Positions 50,834 through 59,715 of a DNA stretch of 64,000 nt are shown here, piece after piece (the first letter of the stretch is position 1; every line of letters starts with the position of its first letter). Origin of the DNA: Flavobacteria bacterium BBFL7 (GTDB lineage: Bacteria > Bacteroidota > Bacteroidia > Flavobacteriales > Flavobacteriaceae); contig CH672374.1 in the NCBI GenBank assembly GCA_000153385.1, forward strand, positions 2,296,544-2,360,543, read 5' to 3'. Under the pieces are notes generated by a model. That model had not been told where the DNA came from. It searched no databases and worked only from the letters and a program-made list of their open reading frames with translations. The position numbers and the translations under genes are program-made.

Positions 50834-52087
50834 TTATTGAAAGAGGTCAAGGATTCTTTCTAATGCCATGCCTCTAGAGCCTTTAATTAGTAGAACAGCA
50901 TCTTCATTTCTGTTAATTTTAAAGGTTTTTTTAAAGCTCTCAAGATTATTAAACAATAATGCGTGGGAGGTTTGAACTTGTGAAAAAGACTCGCCAATAA
51001 GATAGGTTTGGTCTAAACCAAGTTGTTTAGTTAGGTCGACAATTTTTTGATGTTCTGTTTTTGAATATTTCCCTAATTCAAACATATCTCCTAAAACTGC
51101 TATTTTATGACTTTCTTTCTGCTTGCTCAGATTAGATAAAGCAACGCTCATACTGCTTGGGTTTGCATTATAAGCGTCTAGTATGATTTTTACATTATCA
51201 CTTTGTATGATTTGTGATCTATTGTTATTAGGTGTGTATTGAGATAATCCATTTAATATGCTAGTAGTACTCATGTTGAAAATTTGCCCTACTGCGGCCG
51301 CCAGAAGCATATTGTGATAATTATATTCTCCGATCAATTGTGTGTCTGATTTTTGACCTTCAAATTCTAAACTTATATATGGCTCTGCTTTAATCAGTTT
51401 GCTGTCTGTACTAGTTATAAATCGTTCTATGCCTTGTGATCTTTTTAATTGTTCCTGATCCCAATGACCTACAATAGCTGTTTTACCATGAGCTTTTAGA
51501 TGTTCAAATAATTCACTTTTACCTATTATAATATTTTTTTCACTTCCGAAACCTTCTAAATGCGCTTTACCATAATTAGTTATTAGACCATAATCGGGTA
51601 GGGCTATCGTAGAGAGTTTTTCTATTTCCTTTAAATGATTTGCTCCCATTTCTACAACACCTATCTCTGTTGATTTATCAAAGCTTAAGATAGTCAGTGG
51701 TACTCCTATGTGATTATTTAAATTACCTAAGGTTCCCTTTACATTGAATTGCTGACCTAATACAGACAAGATTAATTCTTTTGTAGTGGTTTTACCATTA
51801 CTACCGGTTAAGGAGATAATAGGTATGTCTAAAGCCTTTCTGTGATATGTTGCTAAAGCTTGTAAATTTTTTAAGGGGTCTTCAACAACAGTAACACTAG
51901 GGTTATTCTTCCATTTGTGATCGCTAGAAACAGCGTGAATCGCGCCTTTAGTAAGTGCTTGTTCTACATATTCATTACCATCAAAGTTTTCTCCCGATAA
52001 TGCATAGAACAACTGACCGTTTTCTATTTTTCTTGTATCAGTCTGTACGCCTTTACTGCTCCTGAATATTTGATATAATTCTTCCAT
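50834..52087 (-). CDS. murF: UDP-N-acetylmuramoyl-tripeptide-D-alanyl-D-alanine ligase MurF
   Basis: A 417-residue cytoplasmic Mur ligase that adds D-Ala-D-Ala to the UDP-MurNAc-tripeptide. The ATP loop Thr-Gly-Ser-Asn-Gly-Lys-Thr-Thr-Thr-Lys is complete, followed by Asn-Asn-His-Ile-Gly-Val-Pro and Val-Val-Glu-Met-Gly-Ala-Asn. Asp-Ala-Tyr-Asn-Ala-Asn-Pro and Val-Leu-Gly-Asp-Met-Phe-Glu-Leu-Gly in the C-terminal half fit MurF specifically. It stands between gldJ and the tRNA, isolated from gldJ by a terminator. Confidence 0.96.
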   Translation of the reverse strand: MEELYQIFRSSKGVQTDTRKIENGQLFYALSGENFDGNEYVEQALTKGAIHAVSSDHKWKNNPSVTVVEDPLKNLQALATYHRKALDIPIISLTGSNGKTTTKELILSVLGQQFNVKGTLGNLNNHIGVPLTILSFDKSTEIGVVEMGANHLKEIEKLSTIALPDYGLITNYGKAHLEGFGSEKNIIIGKSELFEHLKAHGKTAIVGHWDQEQLKRSQGIERFITSTDSKLIKAEPYISLEFEGQKSDTQLIGEYNYHNMLLAAAVGQIFNMSTTSILNGLSQYTPNNNRSQIIQSDNVKIILDAYNANPSSMSVALSNLSKQKESHKIAVLGDMFELGKYSKTEHQKIVDLTKQLGLDQTYLIGESFSQVQTSHALLFNNLESFKKTFKINRNEDAVLLIKGSRGMALERILDLFQ

Positions 52088-52098
52088 AAAATTAGTGC

Positions 52099-52133
52099 AT
52101 AAAAAAGCCCTTAAAAATAAGGGCTTCTTTTTT
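52099..52133 (-). terminator. Intrinsic terminator between gldJ and murF
   Basis: Inverted repeat AAGCCCTTA / TAAGGGCTT (52105-52113, 52118-52126) with a 4-base loop, flanked by A- and T-runs. On the minus strand it lies about 20 bases past the gldJ stop and just before murF, so the two genes are transcribed separately. Confidence 0.88.
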
Positions 52134-52153
52134 ATTAATTTAGAATCACAAGA

Positions 52154-53845
52154 TTAATTGCGAGGTCTTTTGTTTTTCTTAGACTTAGATCCAACACGTG
52201 ACATTGCACATCGGAATCCAAGATCATCTTTTGCCATGTCCTGTGGATAAAATCTACGAGATGCTGGGTCTAACCAATAAGCTCTATCTCTCCATGAACC
52301 ACCTTTAATAACTCTAACTTCATTGTCAATAAGAGTAGTACGTGTATTCTCCTGGTCATATTGTCTATCTAGAGTTCCTAATGAATCAGATTCTACAGTG
52401 TGAAGTGGAGAATCATACATTCTCTTATTGTCTGCAAGTTGGTCTGAATTATCAAAATACTTAGAAGAGCGACGATCACCATCACGGAAATCACGGTTGT
52501 CACTTCTGTCAAAGTTAGTTCTTAAATAAGTTTCGTTCTCATCTACTTCTACTTGTTGAATTTCACCAGGTAGTGCGCGAGCAATAGTTTTACCATTACT
52601 TAGAGTATCATATACAATAGAATCTGCTTCAACAACAGCAATCATTCCATCTGCACCGATTTTATTCTTGGTGTATTGGTTACCACGATAGTAGTTAAAG
52701 TCGTTAAATTCATCATCAACTATAGGACGATAAACATCGGCTACCCATTCAGATACGTTACCAGCCATGTCATATACACCAAAGTCGTTAGGTTCATAAG
52801 TCATAACTTCTGCAGTAATATCTGCTCCATCATCACTCCATCCAGCGATACCACCGTAATCTCCATCACCTTGCTTAAAGTTAGCCATGTGGTCTCCGCG
52901 AGTTTGACGCTTACCACTACGTGTGTATTGTCCATCCCATGGATATTTTTTTCTACCTCTATATGCGTTATATTCTCTTTGAGAAACCTCAGCAAGTGCT
53001 GCATATTCCCATTCTGCTTCAGTAGGTAATCTATAGCCTGGTAAGATGATTCCATCTTTACGAGTTACATATAGTCCAGAAGCTTCTCCGCCACCATCAC
53101 CTTGCTTTGCAGCTTTTTGTGTCTTTCTTTTTTCTAAAGATTCACTTCTCTTACCACCGCGAGTTTTTTCATCATCTCCTCCATAAGCAAGAGTAGGTGC
53201 GTTTAGATAAGTCTCGGTACTAAAAGTAGAACCAGCTTCTTGGTTAGCTAGTGCATCTTTAGATGTAAAACCTTCTTGATTAAGAATTAACTCATTTACA
53301 CGGTCTGTTCTCCATTCAGAGAATTCAACTGCTTGAATCCAAGTTACACCTACAACTGGGTAGTTTTGGTAAGCTGGATGACGCAAATAATTCTTAGTCA
53401 TTTCTTCATTAAATCCTAAACGATTTCTCCATACTAGAGTGTCAGGTACCGCGCCGTTATAAATGTTACGATACTCTTCATCTTCAGGTGGGAATACACC
53501 TTTGATCCAGTCTAGCATTTCAAGATACATTCCATTAGTAACTTCAGTTTCATCTATATAGAATGACTGAACGTGTTGCTGATTAGGAGTGTTGTTCCAG
53601 TCATGCATCGGGTCATCTTTTACACGACCCATCGTAAATGTTCCACCTTCAACAAATACTAATCCTGGTCCAGTTTCCTGTTCCTTGTATTTAGTATTTA
53701 ATTCAAATCCACCGTTTTTACCGGTTACGTCCCATCCAGTTCCACGAGATGTGCTAGAATAATCGTTTCCACCACCACCACAGCTCACTAGTGCCACACC
53801 AGCGATTAGTGTAAATACTGCTTTTAATGCAAAGTACTTCTTCAT
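52154..53845 (-). CDS. gldJ: Gliding-motility lipoprotein GldJ
   Basis: A 563-residue lipoprotein with signal peptide ending Ala-Leu-Val-Ser-Cys (Cys22) followed by Gly-Gly-Gly-Gly. The main domain is of the formylglycine-generating-enzyme (sulfatase-modifying) fold: Phe-Val-Glu-Gly-Gly-Thr-Phe-Thr-Met-Gly, Val-Val-Gly-Val-Thr-Trp, Arg-Leu-Pro-Thr-Glu-Ala-Glu-Trp-Glu-Tyr-Ala, and Gly-Gly-Ser-Trp-Arg-Asp-Arg. This matches flavobacterial GldJ, needed for gliding motors and stability of the type IX secretion apparatus. It is divergent from porU with a 200-base shared upstream region. Confidence 0.95.
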   Translation of the reverse strand: MKKYFALKAVFTLIAGVALVSCGGGGNDYSSTSRGTGWDVTGKNGGFELNTKYKEQETGPGLVFVEGGTFTMGRVKDDPMHDWNNTPNQQHVQSFYIDETEVTNGMYLEMLDWIKGVFPPEDEEYRNIYNGAVPDTLVWRNRLGFNEEMTKNYLRHPAYQNYPVVGVTWIQAVEFSEWRTDRVNELILNQEGFTSKDALANQEAGSTFSTETYLNAPTLAYGGDDEKTRGGKRSESLEKRKTQKAAKQGDGGGEASGLYVTRKDGIILPGYRLPTEAEWEYAALAEVSQREYNAYRGRKKYPWDGQYTRSGKRQTRGDHMANFKQGDGDYGGIAGWSDDGADITAEVMTYEPNDFGVYDMAGNVSEWVADVYRPIVDDEFNDFNYYRGNQYTKNKIGADGMIAVVEADSIVYDTLSNGKTIARALPGEIQQVEVDENETYLRTNFDRSDNRDFRDGDRRSSKYFDNSDQLADNKRMYDSPLHTVESDSLGTLDRQYDQENTRTTLIDNEVRVIKGGSWRDRAYWLDPASRRFYPQDMAKDDLGFRCAMSRVGSKSKKNKRPRN

Positions 53846-54045
53846 TTTAAGATATTATTTTGAAAAATGTCTCGCAATATAACAACTTCAGATAAAACCA
53901 AAAGCATAAATTGTTAATATTCACATTACATTTGTCGTTCCATGTTTTTAAACGAGCTTGAATGCTCTTTATTACGTGAGTGTTCACATTTTTTTAAGTT
54001 TTTATTTTTTTATACTAGAAATTATAAACATACGTTATCGGTTTG

Positions 54046-57000
54046 ATGAGATATATATATTTACTTATTGTTAGCTTGCCTTTTTTGTTAATGGCTCAAG
54101 GCCAAAAGGAAGAGTTAAATTGGCAGCCAGCTGTTAGTCAATCTATAGGTGATTACACAGTCTTAATTCCTTATTTTGAAAATGGTTTTCAATTTAATGG
54201 AAGTCAAATTTGGTATTCAAAATCTATAGAGGTCACATCTCAGGTTAATGAATCGAGTCTGGTTTTAGAGGATTTGAAAACAGAGGTTATTACTAATAGT
54301 GAACTCGCTAATCTAGATAAGGACTACATAGCTGATGAATTGCAATATAGTTTGAGAAATGCGCTTTCGCGAAAGCGTAATTATGCACAAATTAAAGTCT
54401 CACCGATATATAAAGATGGAAGCCAGTATCGTAGGGTTTTATCATTCACTCCTGTTTTTACTAAAGGCATGCCTGTTTTTTTGACTAAGTCTACTAGTTA
54501 TGGTAATTCACTTTTAACTTCTGGAGACTGGTATCGGTTTAAAGTGGAGAATACTGGAGTGCATAGAATTACGAGATCATTTTTAAGTAATCTAGGTATA
54601 AATGTAAGTGATATTGATCCTCGTAATATTAAGATCTATAGTAATGGTGGACCATCTTTACCACTTGTAAATTCTGAAACGGTAGCATATGATCCTGCTG
54701 AAATTGCTATAAGTGTACGAGGTGAAGCTGATGGATCTTTTGATAATGGTGATGAAATTTTGTTTTATGCTACGGCTGCAAATACTGAATACGTTCAAGA
54801 AAACGATAGTCATATTAATCCTTATACTGACGATTCTTTTTATTATATCACGGTGAGTAATGGTAATGGGAAACGTGTTTTGCCCTTTGTACAGCCTATG
54901 GGTACTCCTGCCGTTACCTATGATTATTTTCACGCCAGACAACATCATGAAGTTGATGAAAGAAATATAGGTCAGATAGGAAGGATATGGTATGGAGAAC
55001 GTTTTGACTTTGACGCCGAGCAGACGTTTGATTTTAATTTTGAAAATGTAATAAGTACGAGACCAGCAAGTTTAAAAATAGTGACAGGTGCTATATCTGA
55101 TATAGGTAGTTCATTCACTTGTGAGGTGAATAGTGTCAATGTTGGGTCAATAAATCATGTTGGTCTAGCAGGTGCAAATACTGTGGTGTCTAGAAGAGGA
55201 CAGTTGATTGCAAACAATATTACTGTTTCTAGTGATGATATTGCTGTAAAGATTACGTATGATAATTCTGGAAATCCTGGTGCCGAAGGTTATCTGGATT
55301 ATATACAATTGGAGGTGCCTCAATCGTTAGTTGGAACTAGTAATTCATATAGATTTAGAAATACAGATGCCGCCTTACAGCCTGGTGTTGTACGATTTCA
55401 GTTTTCTAATGCTACTAGCATTTCTGAAGTTTGGAATATATCAGATCCTTATAACGTCACGACCGTTTTGAACAATACTAATGATCCTAATTTTTCTTTT
55501 GCGGATAATGGTGGCGAGGTTAAAGAATATCTAGCTGTTAATGATAATAATGCATTTAATCCGGTTTCAGTTTCTAATAGGAGAGTGGCAAACCAAAATT
55601 TAAAAGGAACTATATTTATTGATAGTAACGGGAACTTTAGAGATATCGATTATTTGATAATCGCTCCAGATTTTCTAGAAAATGAAGCTCAACGATTAGC
55701 AAATTATCACATTACTTCTAGTAATTTGAATACAAAAGTGGTGACGCTTACTGATATATACAATGAGTTTTCTGAAGGTGAGCAAGATATTGCAGCCATA
55801 AGGAATTTTGTAAAATATGTTTACGACAATGCTTCTAGCCCAGCAAATAGAGTGCGGTATTTGAACATGTTTGGTGATGCAAGTTTTGATTATAAAGATC
55901 GTATATCAATAAGAGAAAACATTGTTCCTTCTTTTCATACTGCCGAGGCTACATCATTAACACAGTCTTACGTTACCGATGATTTTTTTACCTACATGAA
56001 TCCTAATGAAGGTAATGTAGCTACTAATAATCTTATGGACCTTGCTGTAGGTCGGATGATTGTAAGCGATGTGATAAGTGCTAGAGAAATGGTGGATAAA
56101 GTGATTAGTTATACTGCGCAACCAGCATTTGAAAGATGGCGTAATGATGTCGTATTGATAGCTGATGATATCGATGATCCGCAAACGGATAGCAACCTTC
56201 AAGTGAACGTAAATGATCTTGCTGATCAAATAGAATTGAATAGGCCAGATTATAACGTGCGTAAAATAATGATGGATAGTTATCAGCAATTTAGTACAGC
56301 TGGTGGTTTTAGGTATCCAGACGTAGAGGAAGCTGTGAAAAATGCTTTTGAAAGAGGCTCTTTAGTGATTAATTATTTTGGACATGGGAATGAAGATGGC
56401 CTTGCTCAAGAGTTTATTGTGACACAGTCATCTGTTGAAAATTTACGTAATCCAAATAATTTACCGTTGTTCATAACTGTAACTTGTGAGTTTACAAGAT
56501 TTGATAATCCTTTAAGACCTAGTGGTGGTGAAAAAGTATATCTTAATCCAGATGGTGGTGCGATAGGTTTAGTAGCAACTAATCGTTTGATATTTATTTC
56601 TACAGGAGTTACCTTAAATCGTACTCTTGATCAATATCTGTTTTCATATAATAATGCGCAAGCCATATCAATGGCTGAATCTTTAAGATTAGCAAAAGTT
56701 GATCCAGCGCTTAATAATGATGCTACTAGAAGAGTAGTAGCGTTTATAGGTGATCCTGCCTTGAAACTTGCAATTCCAGATCCTAATATTGTTTTAACTG
56801 CTGTAAATGGAAATCCTATTGCCGTAAATACAGATGTGTTAAGAGCTCTAGATCCTGTAGTATTAAGTGGTGAAGTGCATGATTTGCAGGGGAATTTAAT
56901 ACCAAATTATAATGGCGAAGTTTCAGTTACTGTTTTTGATAAAGAAATTGATCGCACCACTTTAGGTAATGATAATGCTAGGGATGTAAATAGTCAGTTA

Positions 57001-57882
57001 ATTCTATTAGACTTTAAGCAGCAAGGCGAGGTTCTTTTTAGAGGTCAAGCTACAGTAACTAATGGATTATTTGATGTTAATTTCGTGATGCCTTTAGATA
57101 CTCAAGTTCCAATAGGTAATGGAAGGATTTCTTTCTATGCTAAAAGAGATGGTGTGCAGGAAGATAAAAACGGCTACAATTTAGATGTGCGCATCGGTGG
57201 TGTAAATACTGCTGCGCCAGCTGATGATATAGGACCAGAAATTGATCTTTACATGAATGACATTAATTTTGTAAACGGAGGAATTACAGATGACAATCCA
57301 TTTATTCTGGCATTTTTGAGTGATGATAATGGAATTAATACATCTAGCGGTATAGGTCATGATATTACAGCGACATTAGATGGTAATGATGTAGACCCAT
57401 ATATACTTAATGACTATTATGAGGCAGATGTAGATGATTTTTCTCGAGGTCAGGTTTATTTTCCACTTAGGGATTTAGAGCCAGGCTTACATACTTTAAA
57501 ATTAAAGGCATGGGATACTTATAACAATTCAGCCGAAGAGGAAATTCAATTTGTAGTTGCAGAGAATGATGATATTAAATTAGACCGAGTTCTAAATTAT
57601 CCTAACCCGTTTACTACTTATACTGAGTTCTGGTTTAATCATAATAAGCCTTTTGAGCCTTTAGATGTTCAAGTTCAAGTTATGACTATTTCTGGAAAGG
57701 TTGTCTGGAGTAAGAATCAATCAGTAACAACTACAGGTTTCACCTCAAGAGAAATTACTTGGGATGGTACAGACGATTTTGGTCAACGTTTAGGAAAAGG
57801 AGTTTATATATATAAGATTACCGTGAAGTCTACGTTATCTAACCAGCAAACCAGCAAGATTGAAAAACTGGTCATACTGTAA
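54046..57882 (+). CDS. porU: Type IX secretion sortase PorU
   Basis: A 1278-residue outer-membrane C25-family (gingipain-like) peptidase that removes the C-terminal signal of T9SS cargo and links it to A-LPS. The catalytic dyad is His780 in Tyr-Phe-Gly-His-Gly-Asn and Cys814 in Val-Thr-Cys-Glu-Phe. The C-terminus itself resembles a T9SS CTD (Asn-Tyr-Pro-Asn-Pro-Phe ... Lys-Gly-Val-Tyr-Ile-Tyr-Lys). The ATG at 54046 is chosen over a TTG one codon earlier. The palindrome at 54362-54377 encodes Leu-Ser-Arg-Lys-Arg. PorV follows by 44 bases. Confidence 0.95.
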   Translation: MRYIYLLIVSLPFLLMAQGQKEELNWQPAVSQSIGDYTVLIPYFENGFQFNGSQIWYSKSIEVTSQVNESSLVLEDLKTEVITNSELANLDKDYIADELQYSLRNALSRKRNYAQIKVSPIYKDGSQYRRVLSFTPVFTKGMPVFLTKSTSYGNSLLTSGDWYRFKVENTGVHRITRSFLSNLGINVSDIDPRNIKIYSNGGPSLPLVNSETVAYDPAEIAISVRGEADGSFDNGDEILFYATAANTEYVQENDSHINPYTDDSFYYITVSNGNGKRVLPFVQPMGTPAVTYDYFHARQHHEVDERNIGQIGRIWYGERFDFDAEQTFDFNFENVISTRPASLKIVTGAISDIGSSFTCEVNSVNVGSINHVGLAGANTVVSRRGQLIANNITVSSDDIAVKITYDNSGNPGAEGYLDYIQLEVPQSLVGTSNSYRFRNTDAALQPGVVRFQFSNATSISEVWNISDPYNVTTVLNNTNDPNFSFADNGGEVKEYLAVNDNNAFNPVSVSNRRVANQNLKGTIFIDSNGNFRDIDYLIIAPDFLENEAQRLANYHITSSNLNTKVVTLTDIYNEFSEGEQDIAAIRNFVKYVYDNASSPANRVRYLNMFGDASFDYKDRISIRENIVPSFHTAEATSLTQSYVTDDFFTYMNPNEGNVATNNLMDLAVGRMIVSDVISAREMVDKVISYTAQPAFERWRNDVVLIADDIDDPQTDSNLQVNVNDLADQIELNRPDYNVRKIMMDSYQQFSTAGGFRYPDVEEAVKNAFERGSLVINYFGHGNEDGLAQEFIVTQSSVENLRNPNNLPLFITVTCEFTRFDNPLRPSGGEKVYLNPDGGAIGLVATNRLIFISTGVTLNRTLDQYLFSYNNAQAISMAESLRLAKVDPALNNDATRRVVAFIGDPALKLAIPDPNIVLTAVNGNPIAVNTDVLRALDPVVLSGEVHDLQGNLIPNYNGEVSVTVFDKEIDRTTLGNDNARDVNSQLILLDFKQQGEVLFRGQATVTNGLFDVNFVMPLDTQVPIGNGRISFYAKRDGVQEDKNGYNLDVRIGGVNTAAPADDIGPEIDLYMNDINFVNGGITDDNPFILAFLSDDNGINTSSGIGHDITATLDGNDVDPYILNDYYEADVDDFSRGQVYFPLRDLEPGLHTLKLKAWDTYNNSAEEEIQFVVAENDDIKLDRVLNYPNPFTTYTEFWFNHNKPFEPLDVQVQVMTISGKVVWSKNQSVTTTGFTSREITWDGTDDFGQRLGKGVYIYKITVKSTLSNQQTSKIEKLVIL
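54362..54377. repeat. Palindrome copy 15 (exact), in porU
   Basis: Exact 16-mer, encoding Leu-Ser-Arg-Lys-Arg near residue 108 of PorU. Confidence 0.95.
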
Positions 57883-57898
57883 ACTCGTAGGTTTAACA

Positions 57899-57906
57899 TA
57901 TATTTG
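57899..57906 (+). promoter_or_regulatory. Candidate -7 box upstream of porV
   Basis: TATATTTG matches TAnnTTTG, 20 bases before the porV ATG, in the short gap after porU. It would allow extra porV transcription. No -33 TTG is seen at the right distance. Confidence 0.4.
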
Positions 57907-57926
57907 TTTCAGATTAATAAGCATTG

Positions 57927-59081
57927 ATGAAAAAAGTTTTTTTAGTATTTATCGCATTAGTTCTTGCGATCCCTAGCATTAGTAACGCTCAAGATAACGA
58001 TACAAGGGTTATTACAACCGCATTACCATTTTTAAGAATCGCAGGAGATGCAAGATCTGCAGGTTTAGGAGATATGGGTGTTGCTACTAGTCCTGACGCA
58101 TGGTCACAACAATGGAATCCTTCAAAATATGCCTTTGGGTTGCGTGAGCACAAATTCGGTGTAGCTTATACGCCTTATCTAGGTAATTTGGTAAATGATA
58201 TCGCGATCGCTCAATTGGTTTATGCAAATAGAATTAATGATAATAGCGCCTTTGCTGGTAGTTTAAGATACTTTAGTTTAGGAAGTATAACGTTAAGGCA
58301 AGATCAAAATGATCCAGGACGTGAAGAAAGTCCTAATGAATTTGTTTTAGATGCTACCTATTCTTTAAAGTTGTCTGAACAATTTGCGCTAGCTGTAACA
58401 GGACGTTTTTTAAGAAGTGATTTAAGAATACAAGGCGTTGATAACGATGCGAGTGCGGCAAATAGTTTTGGTGTCGATATATCAGGTTATTATCAGTCTG
58501 AAGAATTAGCCCTAGCAGATTTTAATGGTCGCTGGAGAGGTGGATTTAATATATCTAATATAGGTCCTAAAGTCTCGTATGATGAAGGAGGACAAGAAAA
58601 CTTCATACCTACTAACCTTGCTTTAGGTGGTGGATTTGATTTTATTCTTAATGATGGTTTTAGTAAAATAGGTGTTACTGCCGAGGTGAATAAACTGTTA
58701 GTTCCTACACCACCTATTCTAGACGATACGACTGGTGAAATTATTTCAGGTCAGGATGATGATGTTACTTTTATCAATGGGATATTTCAATCATTCGGTG
58801 ATGCGCCAGGTGGTTTTAGTGAAGAGCTTAGAGAATTTACTTGGGCATTAAGTGCAGAGTATACTTATGATGATAGTTTTGCATTAAGAGCAGGATATTT
58901 TAATGAAGCAGATGATAAAGGTGCTCGTAAATTTCTAGCAATGGGAGCAGGATTTGAATTCTCTTCAATCGGTATAGATTTATCATACCTGTTTTCTACA
59001 AGTCGTGTAAGAAGCCCTTTAGAAGGTACACTTAGATTTGGCTTGACCTTTAATTTTGGAGACGAGTATACAGAATACTAG
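57927..59081 (+). CDS. porV: Type IX secretion outer-membrane protein PorV (LptO)
   Basis: A 384-residue FadL-like beta-barrel with a signal peptide ending Ser-Asn-Ala-Gln. The N-terminal Leu-Arg-Ile-Ala-Gly-Asp-Ala-Arg-Ser-Ala-Gly-Leu-Gly-Asp-Met-Gly is the PorV signature. PorV is the shuttle that carries T9SS cargo from the translocon to PorU at the outer membrane. Adjacent porU and gldJ form the local T9SS cluster. A TTG one codon upstream of the chosen ATG is less likely. Confidence 0.95.
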   Translation: MKKVFLVFIALVLAIPSISNAQDNDTRVITTALPFLRIAGDARSAGLGDMGVATSPDAWSQQWNPSKYAFGLREHKFGVAYTPYLGNLVNDIAIAQLVYANRINDNSAFAGSLRYFSLGSITLRQDQNDPGREESPNEFVLDATYSLKLSEQFALAVTGRFLRSDLRIQGVDNDASAANSFGVDISGYYQSEELALADFNGRWRGGFNISNIGPKVSYDEGGQENFIPTNLALGGGFDFILNDGFSKIGVTAEVNKLLVPTPPILDDTTGEIISGQDDDVTFINGIFQSFGDAPGGFSEELREFTWALSAEYTYDDSFALRAGYFNEADDKGARKFLAMGAGFEFSSIGIDLSYLFSTSRVRSPLEGTLRFGLTFNFGDEYTEY

Positions 59082-59091
59082 ATTATTTCCT

Positions 59092-59574
59092 TTGAAAAAG
59101 ATAGAAATCCATACCACACTAGAGGCTTATGATGATATGTCAGAGCTGGACAGTACTGTACATTCCTTAATGCAACAATCTATTGCTGCACGTCATAAGG
59201 CATATGCTCCATATTCAAATTTTACCGTTGGCTGTGCAATTCTCTTAGAAAATGGAGAAGTAGTTACCGGAAATAATCAAGAAAACGCAGCATATCCATC
59301 CGGACTATGTGCAGAGCGTGTAGCCATTTATGCAGCAGGCGCTCAGTATCCAGGCGTCGCTATTAAAATGATGGCTTTAACCGCTAGTCCTATAGATGAT
59401 TCTCTCACTATTCCGGTCCCGCCATGTGGTGCGTGTAGACAAGCAATTGCTGAATATGAGAATAAACAGAAAAGCTTTATTCCTATCTATTTTATGGGAG
59501 CTTCAGGTACAGTTGTAAAGTCTGATTCGCTTAAAGATTTGTTACCGCTTATCTTTGATAAGAGCTATCTATAA
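59092..59574 (+). CDS. cdd: Cytidine deaminase
   Basis: A 160-residue enzyme deaminating cytidine to uridine. The zinc site is Cys-Ala-Glu (with catalytic Glu) and Pro-Cys-Gly-Ala-Cys-Arg. Tyr-Ala-Pro-Tyr-Ser-Asn-Phe-Thr-Val-Gly and Gly-Asn-Asn-Gln-Glu-Asn are the usual substrate-binding segments. There is no suitable ATG. TTG at 59092, 10 bases after the porV stop, gives a protein of usual length, whereas the TTG at 59056 would overlap porV by 26 bases and add 12 atypical residues. Confidence 0.9.
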   Translation: MKKIEIHTTLEAYDDMSELDSTVHSLMQQSIAARHKAYAPYSNFTVGCAILLENGEVVTGNNQENAAYPSGLCAERVAIYAAGAQYPGVAIKMMALTASPIDDSLTIPVPPCGACRQAIAEYENKQKSFIPIYFMGASGTVVKSDSLKDLLPLIFDKSYL

Positions 59575-59628
59575 CGTTTTCGGACATTTTTAACCCTTCA
59601 ATAGGTTTTTCATTACCCTTTTTTGGTC

Positions 59629-59636
59629 TATTTTTG
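59629..59636 (+). promoter_or_regulatory. Candidate -7 promoter box of the pdhA operon
   Basis: TATTTTTG matches TAnnTTTG and lies in the 141-base gap before pdhA, 79 bases upstream of its ATG. If used, the mRNA leader would contain the palindrome at 59680-59695. -33 TTG not obvious. Confidence 0.38.
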
Positions 59637-59679
59637 CTTTCAGCTGTGAAAGTTAAGTAGTACTATTGTTGTATTAATT

Positions 59680-59695
59680 CGCTTTCGCGAAAGCG
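59680..59695. repeat. Palindrome copy 16 (exact), intergenic, upstream of pdhA
   Basis: Exact 16-mer, 20 bases before the pdhA ATG and downstream of a candidate promoter box, so it would lie in the mRNA leader, where it could form an 8-pair hairpin if opened by a small loop. Confidence 0.95.
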
Positions 59696-59715
59696 CACTT
59701 AAAACAACCACTTAA

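Noticed and set aside
52676-53029. 117-codon plus-strand frame inside gldJ
   Set aside because: Antisense shadow of the conserved GldJ domain with low-complexity Val/Thr/Ile composition.
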